Positions 31,003 to 40,733 of a DNA stretch of 64,000 bases are shown in pieces. The DNA lies in NCBI GenBank assembly GCA_964540575.1, contig CAZINI010000001.1, positions 62,001 through 126,000 of the forward strand. Reading direction: 5' to 3'. The position numbers and the translations under genes were made by a program. Below the pieces are notes generated by a model. The model was not told the origin of the DNA, did not search any database, and saw only the letters and a list, made by a program, of their open reading frames with translations. Every line of letters starts with the position of its first letter. Positions within the stretch are counted from its first letter, which is position 1. This DNA comes from UMGS1889 sp964540575. GTDB lineage: Bacteria > Bacillota > Clostridia > Oscillospirales > Ruminococcaceae.

Positions 31003-32094
31003 ATGAAAATTGTACTTGCCATTCTTGTTTTCGGGGTAATAGTTGTTGTTCACGAATGCGGACACTTTTTTGCCGCAAGGCTCTGCGGGGTAAAGGTAAA
31101 CGAATTTGCCATTGGAATGGGTCCTGCCATTTTCAAAAAGCAGGGCAAGGAAACGCTCTTTTCTGTCAGACTTCTGCCTATCGGCGGATTTTGCTCTATG
31201 GAGGGCGAAAACGAGGACAGCGATGCCGAGGGTGCATTTAACAGCAAATCTCCCGTAAAACGGCTTTTGGTCATATCGGCGGGTGCGATAATGAACATTA
31301 TTCTGGGATTTTTTTTAGCGGTCATCGTTACCCTTGTCAGCGGCAAGATTGTCACAAATGAGATAGTATATTTTACCGATAATGCCGTAAGCAGTTCAAG
31401 CGGACTGGAGCTGGGGGATAAGATAGTCAGGATAAACGGCAAAAAGATATTTACCGCAAATGATATTGTCTATCAGCTCAGAAACGACGTGGACGGTATC
31501 ATAGATATGCAGGTCATCAGAAACGGAAAGCTTATCAGCCTTGACAACGTAAAATTTACTCTCAGCTTGAACACGAAAACTGGCAAGCAGGTCATAAACA
31601 TTGATTTTCGGGTCGCTTCTGTCAAATGCACCGCCGCAAATCTCCTGCCACATGCGTTCAGAAAGACTGTTTCCACCGCAAGGCTTATCTGGATCTCACT
31701 TGTGGATATGATCTCGGGGAAATACGGATTTAACGATATTCAGGGACCCGTGGGAATAGTCAGTGCCATCGGAGAAGCCGCTTCGGTGGATATTTCCGAG
31801 CTGCTTGACTTTATGATGCTGATAACTGTAAATGTGGGCATATTCAACCTGCTTCCTCTGCCTGCTCTTGACGGCGGACGGATTGCGTTCATCGTTGCGG
31901 AAATTATCCGAAGAAAGCCTGTGCCGCCCGAGCGTGAGGGTTTGGTGCATTTCGTGGGATTTGCTTTGCTTATGGTGATGATGCTTGCGGTGACATTCAA
32001 TGACATTATGCGTATTATCAGACCGACCGAACCGGACGGCGAAGCTGTCGGAGAAAAATCGGCTTGTATCGGAGGTATGGTTCTTGAAAAATAA
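31003..32094 (+). CDS. rseP: Site-2 zinc metalloprotease RseP/RasP
   Basis: An intramembrane protease of 363 residues. The catalytic HECGH motif is at residues 17-21 in the first helix, a PDZ domain occupies the middle, and the LPALDGGR motif completing the zinc site is near residue 286. Homologues release anti-sigma factors and clear signal-peptide remnants. CGGAGG supports the ATG at 31003, although the frame is open further. The position between dxr and ispG is conserved in Firmicutes. Its last 11 bases overlap the ispG start. Confidence 0.95.
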   Translation: MKIVLAILVFGVIVVVHECGHFFAARLCGVKVNEFAIGMGPAIFKKQGKETLFSVRLLPIGGFCSMEGENEDSDAEGAFNSKSPVKRLLVISAGAIMNIILGFFLAVIVTLVSGKIVTNEIVYFTDNAVSSSSGLELGDKIVRINGKKIFTANDIVYQLRNDVDGIIDMQVIRNGKLISLDNVKFTLSLNTKTGKQVINIDFRVASVKCTAANLLPHAFRKTVSTARLIWISLVDMISGKYGFNDIQGPVGIVSAIGEAASVDISELLDFMMLITVNVGIFNLLPLPALDGGRIAFIVAEIIRRKPVPPEREGLVHFVGFALLMVMMLAVTFNDIMRIIRPTEPDGEAVGEKSACIGGMVLEK

Positions 32095-33142
32095 AAGAAA
32101 CGTCAGGAGAGTTAAGGTCGGGAATTTACTGCTGGACGGAGGAAAGATATATATTCAGTCAATGCTCAGCGTTCCGTCTTACGATATTGAGGGAAGCGTT
32201 CGGCAGGCAATAGAGCTTGAAGCGGCGGGCTGTGAGATAGTGCGTGCTGCCATTCCCGATATGGAATCGGTGAAGCTTATCCCCGCCATAAAGGAGCGTG
32301 TGAATATTCCTCTTGTGGCGGATATTCATTTTGATTATAAAATAGCTTTGGCTGCTGCCGAAGCGGGTGTTGACAAGATAAGGATAAATCCGGGAAATAT
32401 CGGCAGTGCGGAAAAGGTCAAGGCTGTGGCGGACGTGTGCAGGAGCAGAAATATTCCCATAAGGATAGGCGTGAATTCCGGTTCGCTGGAAAAGGATATT
32501 CTTGCAGAGTACGGCAGACCATCTGCCGAGGCTCTTGTGAAAAGTGCTTTGCGGCACGTTAAAATGCTCACCGACAATGATTTTGAGGATATTGTTATCT
32601 CCATAAAATCCTCCGATGTTCCGACTATGATAGAAGCTTACAGGCTGCTTGCACAGCAGACGGATTTCCCGCTTCATCTTGGAGTTACCGAAGCGGGAAC
32701 GGAGCGTATGGGACTGATAAAATCCGCCGTGGGAATAGGTTCTCTGCTCTGTGACGGCATAGGCGAAACCATAAGAGTTTCCCTTACAGCAGACCCCGTT
32801 CGGGAGATAGCGGCGGCGAAGGATATTCTTAAGGCAGTCGGACGGGGCAGCGGTGTAACTATCGTTTCCTGTCCCACCTGCGGAAGAACGAGAATTGACC
32901 TTATCAAGGCGGCTTCGGAAGTGGAAGCGGCTCTTTCCGACTGCGAGCTTCCCATAAAGGTCGCTGTTATGGGCTGTGCGGTAAACGGTCCGGGAGAAGC
33001 AAGGGACGCCGATATTGGCATTGCGGGCGGCGACGGCTGTGCTGTCATCTTTTCAAAGGGAGAGATGCTCCGCAAAATTCCCGAGGACAGGATAGTTCCC
33101 GAGCTTCTTGCCGAAATAAATAAACTGCGGGGGAAATGTTGA
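32084..33142 (+). CDS. ispG: 4-hydroxy-3-methylbut-2-enyl diphosphate synthase
   Basis: IspG carries out the penultimate MEP-pathway step on a [4Fe-4S] cluster. The cluster ligands are visible in CPTCGRT and GCAVNGPGEA of the C-terminal domain, behind a TIM-barrel domain (VADIHFDYKIAL, RINPGNIG). The frame is open from 32000 inside rseP, but CGGAGG at 32070-32075 and the family N-terminus point to a TTG start at 32084, overlapping rseP by 11 bases. The protein is 352 residues, the normal size. polC follows after 1 bp. Confidence 0.94.
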   Translation: MKNKRNVRRVKVGNLLLDGGKIYIQSMLSVPSYDIEGSVRQAIELEAAGCEIVRAAIPDMESVKLIPAIKERVNIPLVADIHFDYKIALAAAEAGVDKIRINPGNIGSAEKVKAVADVCRSRNIPIRIGVNSGSLEKDILAEYGRPSAEALVKSALRHVKMLTDNDFEDIVISIKSSDVPTMIEAYRLLAQQTDFPLHLGVTEAGTERMGLIKSAVGIGSLLCDGIGETIRVSLTADPVREIAAAKDILKAVGRGSGVTIVSCPTCGRTRIDLIKAASEVEAALSDCELPIKVAVMGCAVNGPGEARDADIGIAGGDGCAVIFSKGEMLRKIPEDRIVPELLAEINKLRGKC

Positions 33143-33143
33143 T

Positions 33144-36100
33144 ATGCTGATAAAAGAGCTGTTTTCCGATTATTCCGATGCGATACCTGCGGCAGTGGGC
33201 AGAGGTGAAATTCTGAATATCAAGCATGCAAGGGACCTCACCTCCATTTGGGTGACAGCTTCCTTTGATATTCCCGTTAAGGCTGATAATGTTGCCGAAT
33301 TTGAGCGGATAATGCTGAAAGAGCTTGCGTTAAAGGATTTCGTGCTTCGGTGCAGATATGCTCCCGACCGTTTCAATGCTGATTATCTCCCCGAATTGTT
33401 CAAGAAAATGAAAAGGCGGATAACCGTATTAAATGGTTATCTGGACGATGCGGAAGTTAAGGTGGACGGAAAGAAGATCACCGTCACCATAAAGCACGGC
33501 GGATATGAGCTTCTGAAAAAGGCAAACTTTGAGCAGAAGCTTTCCATGATAATCAAGGAAGAATTCAGCGACACTTATGAGGTCACTGTCAACGGTCAGC
33601 TGAAGCTTGACCCGTTTGAATATGAAAAGCAGAGAAATGAAGCGTATAATGCTCTGCTTGAAGCTCCGCCCCCGCCGCCGTCTGTTGCGGAGGAGGCTTT
33701 TACAGCTCCGTCCGAGCCTGCCGATGCGGTCACGGTGGATTTCAAGGAGCTGCCTATTTTATGTGAAGATGCGGTCATTATCAAGGGAAGAAAAATAGGC
33801 GGTCCCGATGTGAAAAATATCGGAGATATTGTTAATGAAAATGAGCTTGTAACTATCTGGGGCGATGTTTTTGAGATGGACAGCAAGGAGACCCGTGCGG
33901 GGGACAAGCTTATCATAAATATTGCCCTGACCGATTATACGGGCTCCATAACTATGAAAATAATCGACCTGAAAGAAAAGGTCGGCGAGATAATGTCCAT
34001 AAAAAAGGGAAATACGCTTGTTGTCAGAGGAAAGGTCAAGAATGACGATTTCGACAAGGAGCTGCAGCTCAAGCCCAATGATATTATGGTCGTAAAGAAA
34101 AAGCAGCGTACGGACACCTCCGAGGAAAAGCGTGTGGAGCTTCATATGCATACGAATATGTCATCTATGGACGCTCTTGCACCTGCCGCCGATCTGGTAA
34201 AACGTGCCTATTCCTGGGGACACGATGCTATTGCTATAACCGACCACGGCGTTGTTCAGGCATTTCCCGAGGCGATGGGTGCAGTTGACGATATACGCAA
34301 GGGCGGCGGGAAGTTCAAGCTGCTTTTTGGCGTTGAAGCCTATTCGGTAAACGACTGTGCCAATGCGGTGAAGCTTGTTTCCGACAGGGATATTAATGAT
34401 GAGATAATAGTGTTCGACCTCGAAACCACGGGACTTAACGCCGTTTCCGAAAGAATAACGGAAATAGGTGCGGTAAAGCTTGTGAATATGGAGATAACCG
34501 ACACCTTTGGTATAATGGTCAACCCCGAAAAGCCAATCCCGCCGAGAATTTCCGAAATAACGGGCATTACCGATGATATGGTAAAGGACGCTCCCTCACA
34601 AGAGGAGGCTATTCGCAAGTTTATGGAGTTCTGCGGGGATAAGCCCCTGCTGGTGGCTCATAATGCGGGATTTGACACGTCCTTTATCCGCAACGGCTGC
34701 GAGAGATACGGCATTGATTTTACATTTTCCGCTCTTGACACGGTGGTAATGTGCAGAAGCATGCTGCCCGAGCTTAGCAAGCATAAGCTGGATATTGTGG
34801 CGAAGCATCTGGGGCTTGGCGAGTTCAATCATCACCGTGCTGTGGACGATGCAAAAATGCTGGCAAGAATATTCATCAAGCTGATGACAAGGCTTCACGA
34901 GGAGCAGAAGATAACAAAAATATCCGAGCTTAATCCCAGACTGCATTCGGCAAATCCTCAGAAGCTTAAGGCATATCATCAGATACTTATCGCCCGAAAT
35001 AATACAGGGCTTAAAAATCTTTACAAGCTTATTTCTATGGGAAATCTCAAATATTACAGCAGATACCCGAGAATTCCCATGTCGGAGCTTATCAAGCATA
35101 GAGAGGGCATTATCGTTGGTTCTGCCTGCGAAGCGGGAGAGCTTTTCTCAGCTGTCAGGGACGGCAGACCTCACGACACGCTCAAGGAGATAGCTTCATT
35201 TTACGATTATCTGGAAATACAGCCTATTGGAAATAACGCATTTATGAAGGAAAGCGACGATTATCCCGATGTAAAGACAGACGATGATCTCCGTGACCTT
35301 AACCGCAAGATAGTTGAATTGGGAGATGAACTCGGAATTCCCGTTGTCGCAACCTGTGATGTTCATTTTATGGACGAAAAGGACGCTATTTTCAGGGCAA
35401 TACTGATGGCAAGCAAGAAGTTCAAGGACGCTGACAGACAGCCGCCCTTGTATTTGCGTACCACCGATGAAATGCTGGAGGAGTTTTCCTATCTTGGCGA
35501 GGAAAAGGCGAGAGAGGTCGTTATCGAAAACACAAGGCTTATTGCCGATATGGTCGATCCCGATATAAGACCGTTCCCCATGGGCACGTTTACGCCGTAC
35601 ATTGAAGGCTCGGAGGAGGACTTACAGCGTATCACCATTGAACGGGCAAAGTCACTTTACGGCGACCCGCTTCCCGAAATAGTTCAGAAGCGTCTGGACA
35701 AGGAGCTTACGTCCATTATCAAAAACGGATTTGCCGTTTTGTATATGATAGCACAAAAGCTGGTTGCCAACTCCAATGAGCATGGCTATCAGGTGGGTTC
35801 GAGAGGTTCGGTCGGTTCGTCCTTTGTGGCGTCAATGTCGGGTATTTCCGAGGTAAATCCGCTGCCGCCTCATTACCGCTGTCCGAAATGCTTGAACAGC
35901 GAATTTATTATGGACGGTAAATACGGTTCGGGTTATGACCTGCCTGCAAAGACCTGTCCCAACTGCGGCACGGAATATCTTCGTGACGGACACGACATTC
36001 CCTTTGAAACATTTCTTGGATTTGACGGAGATAAAGCCCCCGATATTGACCTTAACTTCTCGGGAGAATATCAGTCCTCGGCACATAAATACACCGAGGA

Positions 36101-37469
36101 GCTTTTCGGTCAGGATAACGTGTTCAAGGCGGGAACTATCGGTACAGTTGCCGACAAGACTGCGTTCGGATATGTGAAGCATTATATGGAGGAACGGGAC
36201 AAGCATGTCAGTGCCGCCGAGGAAAGACGGCTTACCATCGGCTGCACGGGTGTTAAGAGGACTACGGGTCAGCACCCCGGAGGAATGGTGGTTATCCCGT
36301 CAAATTATGATGTTTATGATTTCACGCCCGTTCAGCACCCTGCCGAGGATATTAAGTCGGATATTGTTACTACGCACTTCGATTTCCATTCGCTGCATGA
36401 TACTATCCTAAAGCTTGACGAGCTGGGGCACGATGTTCCCACAATGTACAAGCATCTGGAAGACCTGACGGGCATAAAGGTCATGGACGTTTGGCCCGCC
36501 GATGAAAAGGTAATAAGCCTTTGCACCTCTCCCGAGGCATTGGGCGTCACCCCCGAAGCTATCGACAGCGAAACGGGAACGCTGGCTATCCCCGAAATGG
36601 GAACGCCGTTCGTTAGGGGAATGCTGGTGGAATGTCAGCCGAAGCGGTTCTCCGACCTTTTGCAAATATCGGGACTTTCCCACGGTACGGACGTTTGGCT
36701 GGGCAATGCTCAGGAGCTTATCAAGGACAAGATATGCACCATTTCCGACGTTATCGGTACTCGTGACAGCATTATGACCTATCTAATTTATCACGGTGTT
36801 GACCCGAAGCTGTCCTTTAAAATTATGGAGATAACCCGAAAGGGAAAGGCTCCCAAGCTGCTTACCGAGGAAATGAAGCAGACTATGCGGGATAACAATG
36901 TTCCCGAATGGTACATTGACAGCTGTCTGAAGATAAAGTATATGTTCCCGAAGGCACATGCCGCCGCTTACGTTATTGCGGCTATGCGTCTGGGCTGGTA
37001 CAAGGTGTACAAGCCGCTGGAATTCTATGCGACAGTGTTTACAGTGCGTGGCGAGGATTTTGATGCGGAAACGGCAATTCTCGGAAAAGCGGCTGTCCGA
37101 CTGAAAATGACAGAGCTTAAGCAGAAGGGAAATGACCGTTCTGCAAAGGAAAGCGGCACTTACGATATGCTGATGATAATCAACGAGATGCTGCAAAGGG
37201 GCTTCGAGTTCCTGCCCGTTGATATTTACAAGTCACACGCTACGAAATATCTTATCGAGGACGGTAAAATAAGGCTGCCGTTCTGTTCGGTTGCAGGCGT
37301 TGGCGAGGCGGCGGCAGGATTTATCTACGAAGCTGTTCAGCAGGGCGATCTGCTCTCCATTGAGGAGCTTCAGCAGCGAAGCGGTGCTACAAAATCGGTA
37401 ATTGAAGCACTGGAAAATTGCGGTGCTTTGTCTAAATTGCCGAAAACAGATCAGATGTCACTGTTTTAG
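33144..37469 (+). CDS. polC: DNA polymerase III PolC-type alpha subunit
   Basis: PolC is the replicative polymerase with built-in proofreading of low-GC Gram-positive bacteria. The 1441-residue protein shows, in order, an N-terminal region, an OB fold (about 215-320), a PHP domain (ELHMHTNMS near 333) split by a DEDD exonuclease (VFDLETTGL near 423, HHRAVDDA), the catalytic palm with PDIDLNFSGEYQ, a zinc motif (CPKC and CPNC near 910-940) and the C-terminal tau-binding region. GGGGGAAATG precedes the ATG. It is the last gene of the pyrH cluster; the his promoter begins just after the stop. Confidence 0.97.
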   Translation: MLIKELFSDYSDAIPAAVGRGEILNIKHARDLTSIWVTASFDIPVKADNVAEFERIMLKELALKDFVLRCRYAPDRFNADYLPELFKKMKRRITVLNGYLDDAEVKVDGKKITVTIKHGGYELLKKANFEQKLSMIIKEEFSDTYEVTVNGQLKLDPFEYEKQRNEAYNALLEAPPPPPSVAEEAFTAPSEPADAVTVDFKELPILCEDAVIIKGRKIGGPDVKNIGDIVNENELVTIWGDVFEMDSKETRAGDKLIINIALTDYTGSITMKIIDLKEKVGEIMSIKKGNTLVVRGKVKNDDFDKELQLKPNDIMVVKKKQRTDTSEEKRVELHMHTNMSSMDALAPAADLVKRAYSWGHDAIAITDHGVVQAFPEAMGAVDDIRKGGGKFKLLFGVEAYSVNDCANAVKLVSDRDINDEIIVFDLETTGLNAVSERITEIGAVKLVNMEITDTFGIMVNPEKPIPPRISEITGITDDMVKDAPSQEEAIRKFMEFCGDKPLLVAHNAGFDTSFIRNGCERYGIDFTFSALDTVVMCRSMLPELSKHKLDIVAKHLGLGEFNHHRAVDDAKMLARIFIKLMTRLHEEQKITKISELNPRLHSANPQKLKAYHQILIARNNTGLKNLYKLISMGNLKYYSRYPRIPMSELIKHREGIIVGSACEAGELFSAVRDGRPHDTLKEIASFYDYLEIQPIGNNAFMKESDDYPDVKTDDDLRDLNRKIVELGDELGIPVVATCDVHFMDEKDAIFRAILMASKKFKDADRQPPLYLRTTDEMLEEFSYLGEEKAREVVIENTRLIADMVDPDIRPFPMGTFTPYIEGSEEDLQRITIERAKSLYGDPLPEIVQKRLDKELTSIIKNGFAVLYMIAQKLVANSNEHGYQVGSRGSVGSSFVASMSGISEVNPLPPHYRCPKCLNSEFIMDGKYGSGYDLPAKTCPNCGTEYLRDGHDIPFETFLGFDGDKAPDIDLNFSGEYQSSAHKYTEELFGQDNVFKAGTIGTVADKTAFGYVKHYMEERDKHVSAAEERRLTIGCTGVKRTTGQHPGGMVVIPSNYDVYDFTPVQHPAEDIKSDIVTTHFDFHSLHDTILKLDELGHDVPTMYKHLEDLTGIKVMDVWPADEKVISLCTSPEALGVTPEAIDSETGTLAIPEMGTPFVRGMLVECQPKRFSDLLQISGLSHGTDVWLGNAQELIKDKICTISDVIGTRDSIMTYLIYHGVDPKLSFKIMEITRKGKAPKLLTEEMKQTMRDNNVPEWYIDSCLKIKYMFPKAHAAAYVIAAMRLGWYKVYKPLEFYATVFTVRGEDFDAETAILGKAAVRLKMTELKQKGNDRSAKESGTYDMLMIINEMLQRGFEFLPVDIYKSHATKYLIEDGKIRLPFCSVAGVGEAAAGFIYEAVQQGDLLSIEELQQRSGATKSVIEALENCGALSKLPKTDQMSLF

Positions 37470-37470
37470 C

Positions 37471-37499
37471 TTGACTTTTTGCAAATGATATGATACTAT
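37471..37499 (+). promoter_or_regulatory. Promoter of the histidine operon
   Basis: TTGACT (37471-37476) and TACTAT (37494-37499) are separated by 17 bp. In the leader, CCGAACGGG and CCCTTCGG (37540-37563) can pair just before the ribosome site. No T-box motif or histidine-rich leader peptide was seen. Confidence 0.65.
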
Positions 37500-37578
37500 A
37501 ATATCACGATATTGTGTTACTACACTAAAGTGAGTATTTTCCGAACGGGAAATCTGCCCTTCGGAGATTGGAGTTACT

Positions 37579-38793
37579 ATGAAAAAATACGATCTTATTA
37601 CTCCCGAGGGTACGAGAGATATTATTCTCGAGGACTGCTCGGCAAGACGCAGCGTTGAGGAAAAGCTGTATAATATTTTCAAGTCAAAGGGTTACAGAGA
37701 GGTTGTGACCCCGGGGCTGGAATTTTACGATGTTTTCGATTTGAACTCAATTTACTATCCTCAGGAAAGTATGTATAAGCTGGTGGACGGCAAGGGCAGA
37801 CTGATGGTAGTCAGACCCGACACGACTATGCCGATAGCCCGAGTTGTTGCCACAAGGCTCAAAGACCAGATAATGCCCCTGAGATTGTTTTACAGTCAGA
37901 GCGTTTTCAGAATGAAGCCTGCTATGAGGGGCAGAAGCGATGAGATACTGCAAAGCGGCATTGAGCTTATCGGTTCGTCCTCAAAAAGGGCAGACTTAGA
38001 GGTCCTTACCACTGCTGTTGAGGTGCTGTCCTCCTGTGATAATGAAAAATTCCGTTTGGAAATAGGCGACATTGGCTTCTTTAAGGAGCTGGTTTCCAGA
38101 CTTGGAACGGATGATGACACCATCGAGGAGATACGCCGACTTATCGAAGTGAAGAACTATCCCGCACTGAATGACCTGCTTGACAGTATCGGCGACAATG
38201 AGGTGACAAATGCACTGAAACAGCTCCCTCGTCTTTTCGGCGGCGAAGAGGTCTTTGAAAAGGCTGCACAGCTTATCAGTGATGACAAAACGGACGAGAT
38301 ACTTTCATCTCTCCATTGGATTTACAAGGAACTGGCAAAGCTTGGTCACAACGGCAAAATTTCCGTTGACCTTGGTATCGTAAACAAGCTGGATTATTAC
38401 ACGGGCATAGTTATGAAGGGCTATTTGCAGGGCTTCGGAGATAACGTTCTTTCGGGCGGACGGTACGACCATCTTATAAAGGAATTCGGTATGGACCTGC
38501 CTGCTACGGGCTTTGCGGTGAATGTTGACGCTGTTGCAAAGGTTATGTCCGCTAAGCAGGAGATTCATCTTGCTCCTGCATTTGCTGTTGTTTTCGGCGA
38601 GGACGGATATGAAACCGAGGCTATCAAGGAAGCGGACAAGCTTATTGCACAGGGTTATGTAGTTGAAAATGCCGTATTTGACAAGCTTGATGATGTTCTT
38701 GCATATGCAGAAGAAAAGCATATCAATAAAGTGTACGTTGTATCTGACAGCGTTAAAATCATAGAGATCGGAGGCGGCAGAAATGCAGAATGA
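37579..38793 (+). CDS. hisZ: ATP phosphoribosyltransferase regulatory subunit
   Basis: HisZ is a catalytically inactive relative of histidyl-tRNA synthetase that activates and gives histidine feedback control to short-form HisG. The 404-residue protein has the class II synthetase-like motifs (VRPDTTMPIARV, SGGRYDHL near residue 296). Its co-occurrence with the 211-residue HisG downstream is what the family requires. TTGGAG precedes the ATG. It leads the operon and overlaps hisG by 11 bases. Confidence 0.95.
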   Translation: MKKYDLITPEGTRDIILEDCSARRSVEEKLYNIFKSKGYREVVTPGLEFYDVFDLNSIYYPQESMYKLVDGKGRLMVVRPDTTMPIARVVATRLKDQIMPLRLFYSQSVFRMKPAMRGRSDEILQSGIELIGSSSKRADLEVLTTAVEVLSSCDNEKFRLEIGDIGFFKELVSRLGTDDDTIEEIRRLIEVKNYPALNDLLDSIGDNEVTNALKQLPRLFGGEEVFEKAAQLISDDKTDEILSSLHWIYKELAKLGHNGKISVDLGIVNKLDYYTGIVMKGYLQGFGDNVLSGGRYDHLIKEFGMDLPATGFAVNVDAVAKVMSAKQEIHLAPAFAVVFGEDGYETEAIKEADKLIAQGYVVENAVFDKLDDVLAYAEEKHINKVYVVSDSVKIIEIGGGRNAE

Positions 38794-39418
38794 AAACAGG
38801 CGGCTGAGAATTGCTCTGACAAAGGGCAGGCTGGAAAATAAAACTGTCGATCTGCTGGACAAGATAGGCTACGACTGCACGGCTGTCAGAGATAAGGGCA
38901 GAAAGCTTATCCTTCCCGTAGGCGATACAATTGAAGCGGTGCTTGCAAAGGCAAACGACGTTATTACATATGTTGAACACGGTGTATGCGACATTGGCGT
39001 TGTGGGCAAGGATACAATTATGGAGATGAACGGAAAGTTCTTCGAGCTGGTTGACCTTGGCTTCGGAAAATGCCGTTTTGCTCTGGCGGGTCCCAAGGGA
39101 CGGGATTTTTATTCGGGACATAACGTCAAGACTATCGCAACAAAATATCCCAATGTTGCCCGTTCATATTTCGAGAAGCAGGGTATGGACGTTGAGATAG
39201 TAAAGATAGAGGGAAGCGTTGAGCTTGCACCCTTGCTTGACCTGTCCGATGCTATTGTGGATATTGTTGAAACGGGAACGACCTTAAAGGAAAACGGTCT
39301 GGAGGTTTACGAGGACATTGCTCCCATTTCCGCAAGGCTTATTGTAAATACCGTAAGTATGAAGCTGAGAAAAGCTGAGATTGAAGAGCTTATTGCTCAG
39401 ATAGAGAAAAATCTGTAA
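38783..39418 (+). CDS. hisG: ATP phosphoribosyltransferase, short form
   Basis: HisG joins ATP and PRPP in the first step of histidine synthesis. At 211 residues it is the short form that lacks the C-terminal regulatory domain and works in complex with HisZ. Visible motifs are LRIALTKGRLENKT, ITYVEHGVCDIGVVGKD and the PRPP-binding ADAIVDIVETGTTLKENGL-type segment (here SDAIVDIVETGTT). It overlaps hisZ by 11 bases and is followed by hisD after 13 bp. Confidence 0.96.
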   Translation: MQNENRRLRIALTKGRLENKTVDLLDKIGYDCTAVRDKGRKLILPVGDTIEAVLAKANDVITYVEHGVCDIGVVGKDTIMEMNGKFFELVDLGFGKCRFALAGPKGRDFYSGHNVKTIATKYPNVARSYFEKQGMDVEIVKIEGSVELAPLLDLSDAIVDIVETGTTLKENGLEVYEDIAPISARLIVNTVSMKLRKAEIEELIAQIEKNL

Positions 39419-39431
39419 GGAGTGAAAGCTG

Positions 39432-40718
39432 ATGATAAGAAAGATAATTGCCGACGGTAAAGCGGAAGCCGAATTTCTCAAGGAAGTTTCCCGCCGTCAG
39501 GGCGAAACCAACAAGAAGATAACCGAAGCTGTCAGCGAGATAATAGATAACGTCAAGGAAAACGGTGATAAGGCTGTCAAGGATTACACGATGAAGTTTG
39601 ACGGCAGACTGCCCGAATATTACGAAGTTCCCAGAGATGTTATAAACGATGCTCTGGAAAATGCCGACAGCGATTTCACAGATGCACTGCTGAATGCTAT
39701 GGAGAATATTGCTGATTTCCACAACAGGCAGAAGGAACAGGGCTTTATCACTCCCAAGGAGAACGGCGTTATCCTCGGTCAGCGGGTGAGAGGTCTTGAA
39801 AGAGTGGGACTTTACGTTCCCGGCGGCACAGCGGCTTACCCATCGTCGGTGCTGATGAATGCTGTCCCCGCAAAGATAGCGGGCGTTAAAGAAATTATAA
39901 TGGTAACACCTCCCTTAAAGGACGGTACTCCAAACAAGGACATTCTTGCGGCTGCTGCTATATGCGGAGTTGACAGAGTGTTCCTTGCAGGCGGTGCACA
40001 GGCTGTTGCGGCACTTGCTTACGGAACGGAAACTATCCCCAAGGTTGATAAGATAGTCGGTCCCGGAAATATTTACGTTGCCACTGCCAAGAAGCTGCTT
40101 TACGGTCAGGTGGATATTGATATGATAGCTGGTCCCAGCGAGATACTTGTGCTTGCAGACGAAACGGCAAATCCGAAATATCTTGCCGCCGACCTTATGT
40201 CACAGGCAGAGCACGATATGATGGCGTCCGCTATTCTTGTAACAACAAGTGAGCAGGTTGCAGATGAAACCATCAAGGAGATAGAACGTCAGACTGCACT
40301 TATGTCACGAAAGAATATTATCGAAAAGTCCATGAGCGATTACGGAGCTGTTATTGTTTGCAGCAATATAAATGATGCGGTTGAAATGGCAAACGCTCTT
40401 GCCCCCGAGCATCTCGAAGTTCAGTTGAAAGATCCTATGGAATATCTCGGCAGGCTGGATAATGCAGGCTCTATATTTATGGGACAGTATGCTCCCGAGC
40501 CGCTGGGCGATTACTATGCGGGACCAAACCACGTTCTCCCCACAAGCGGCACGGCAAGGTTTTTCTCACCTCTCTCGGTAAACAGCTTCACTAAGCGTTC
40601 CAGCTTCATCTACTATACCGAAGCGGCTCTTTGCGAAGCACAAAAGGACATTGTTACCATTGCCGAAAGAGAAGGGCTTACCGCTCACGCAAATGCTATC
40701 AAGGTCAGATTTGAATAA
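39432..40718 (+). CDS. hisD: Histidinol dehydrogenase
   Basis: HisD oxidises L-histidinol twice to L-histidine with NAD and zinc. The 428-residue protein shows YVPGGTAAYPSSVLMN, AGPSEILVLAD, DLMSQAEHD (metal and catalytic region) and the C-terminal GPNHVLPTSGTARFFSPL segment. AAGGAG precedes the ATG. It ends directly before the hisC ribosome site. Confidence 0.97.
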   Translation: MIRKIIADGKAEAEFLKEVSRRQGETNKKITEAVSEIIDNVKENGDKAVKDYTMKFDGRLPEYYEVPRDVINDALENADSDFTDALLNAMENIADFHNRQKEQGFITPKENGVILGQRVRGLERVGLYVPGGTAAYPSSVLMNAVPAKIAGVKEIIMVTPPLKDGTPNKDILAAAAICGVDRVFLAGGAQAVAALAYGTETIPKVDKIVGPGNIYVATAKKLLYGQVDIDMIAGPSEILVLADETANPKYLAADLMSQAEHDMMASAILVTTSEQVADETIKEIERQTALMSRKNIIEKSMSDYGAVIVCSNINDAVEMANALAPEHLEVQLKDPMEYLGRLDNAGSIFMGQYAPEPLGDYYAGPNHVLPTSGTARFFSPLSVNSFTKRSSFIYYTEAALCEAQKDIVTIAEREGLTAHANAIKVRFE

Positions 40719-40733
40719 GTGAGGTTGATTTTG

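Noticed and set aside
37500..37578. Possible histidine T-box or leader peptide before hisZ
   Set aside because: No T-box core motif and no histidine-rich short frame are present in this short leader, only a small hairpin.
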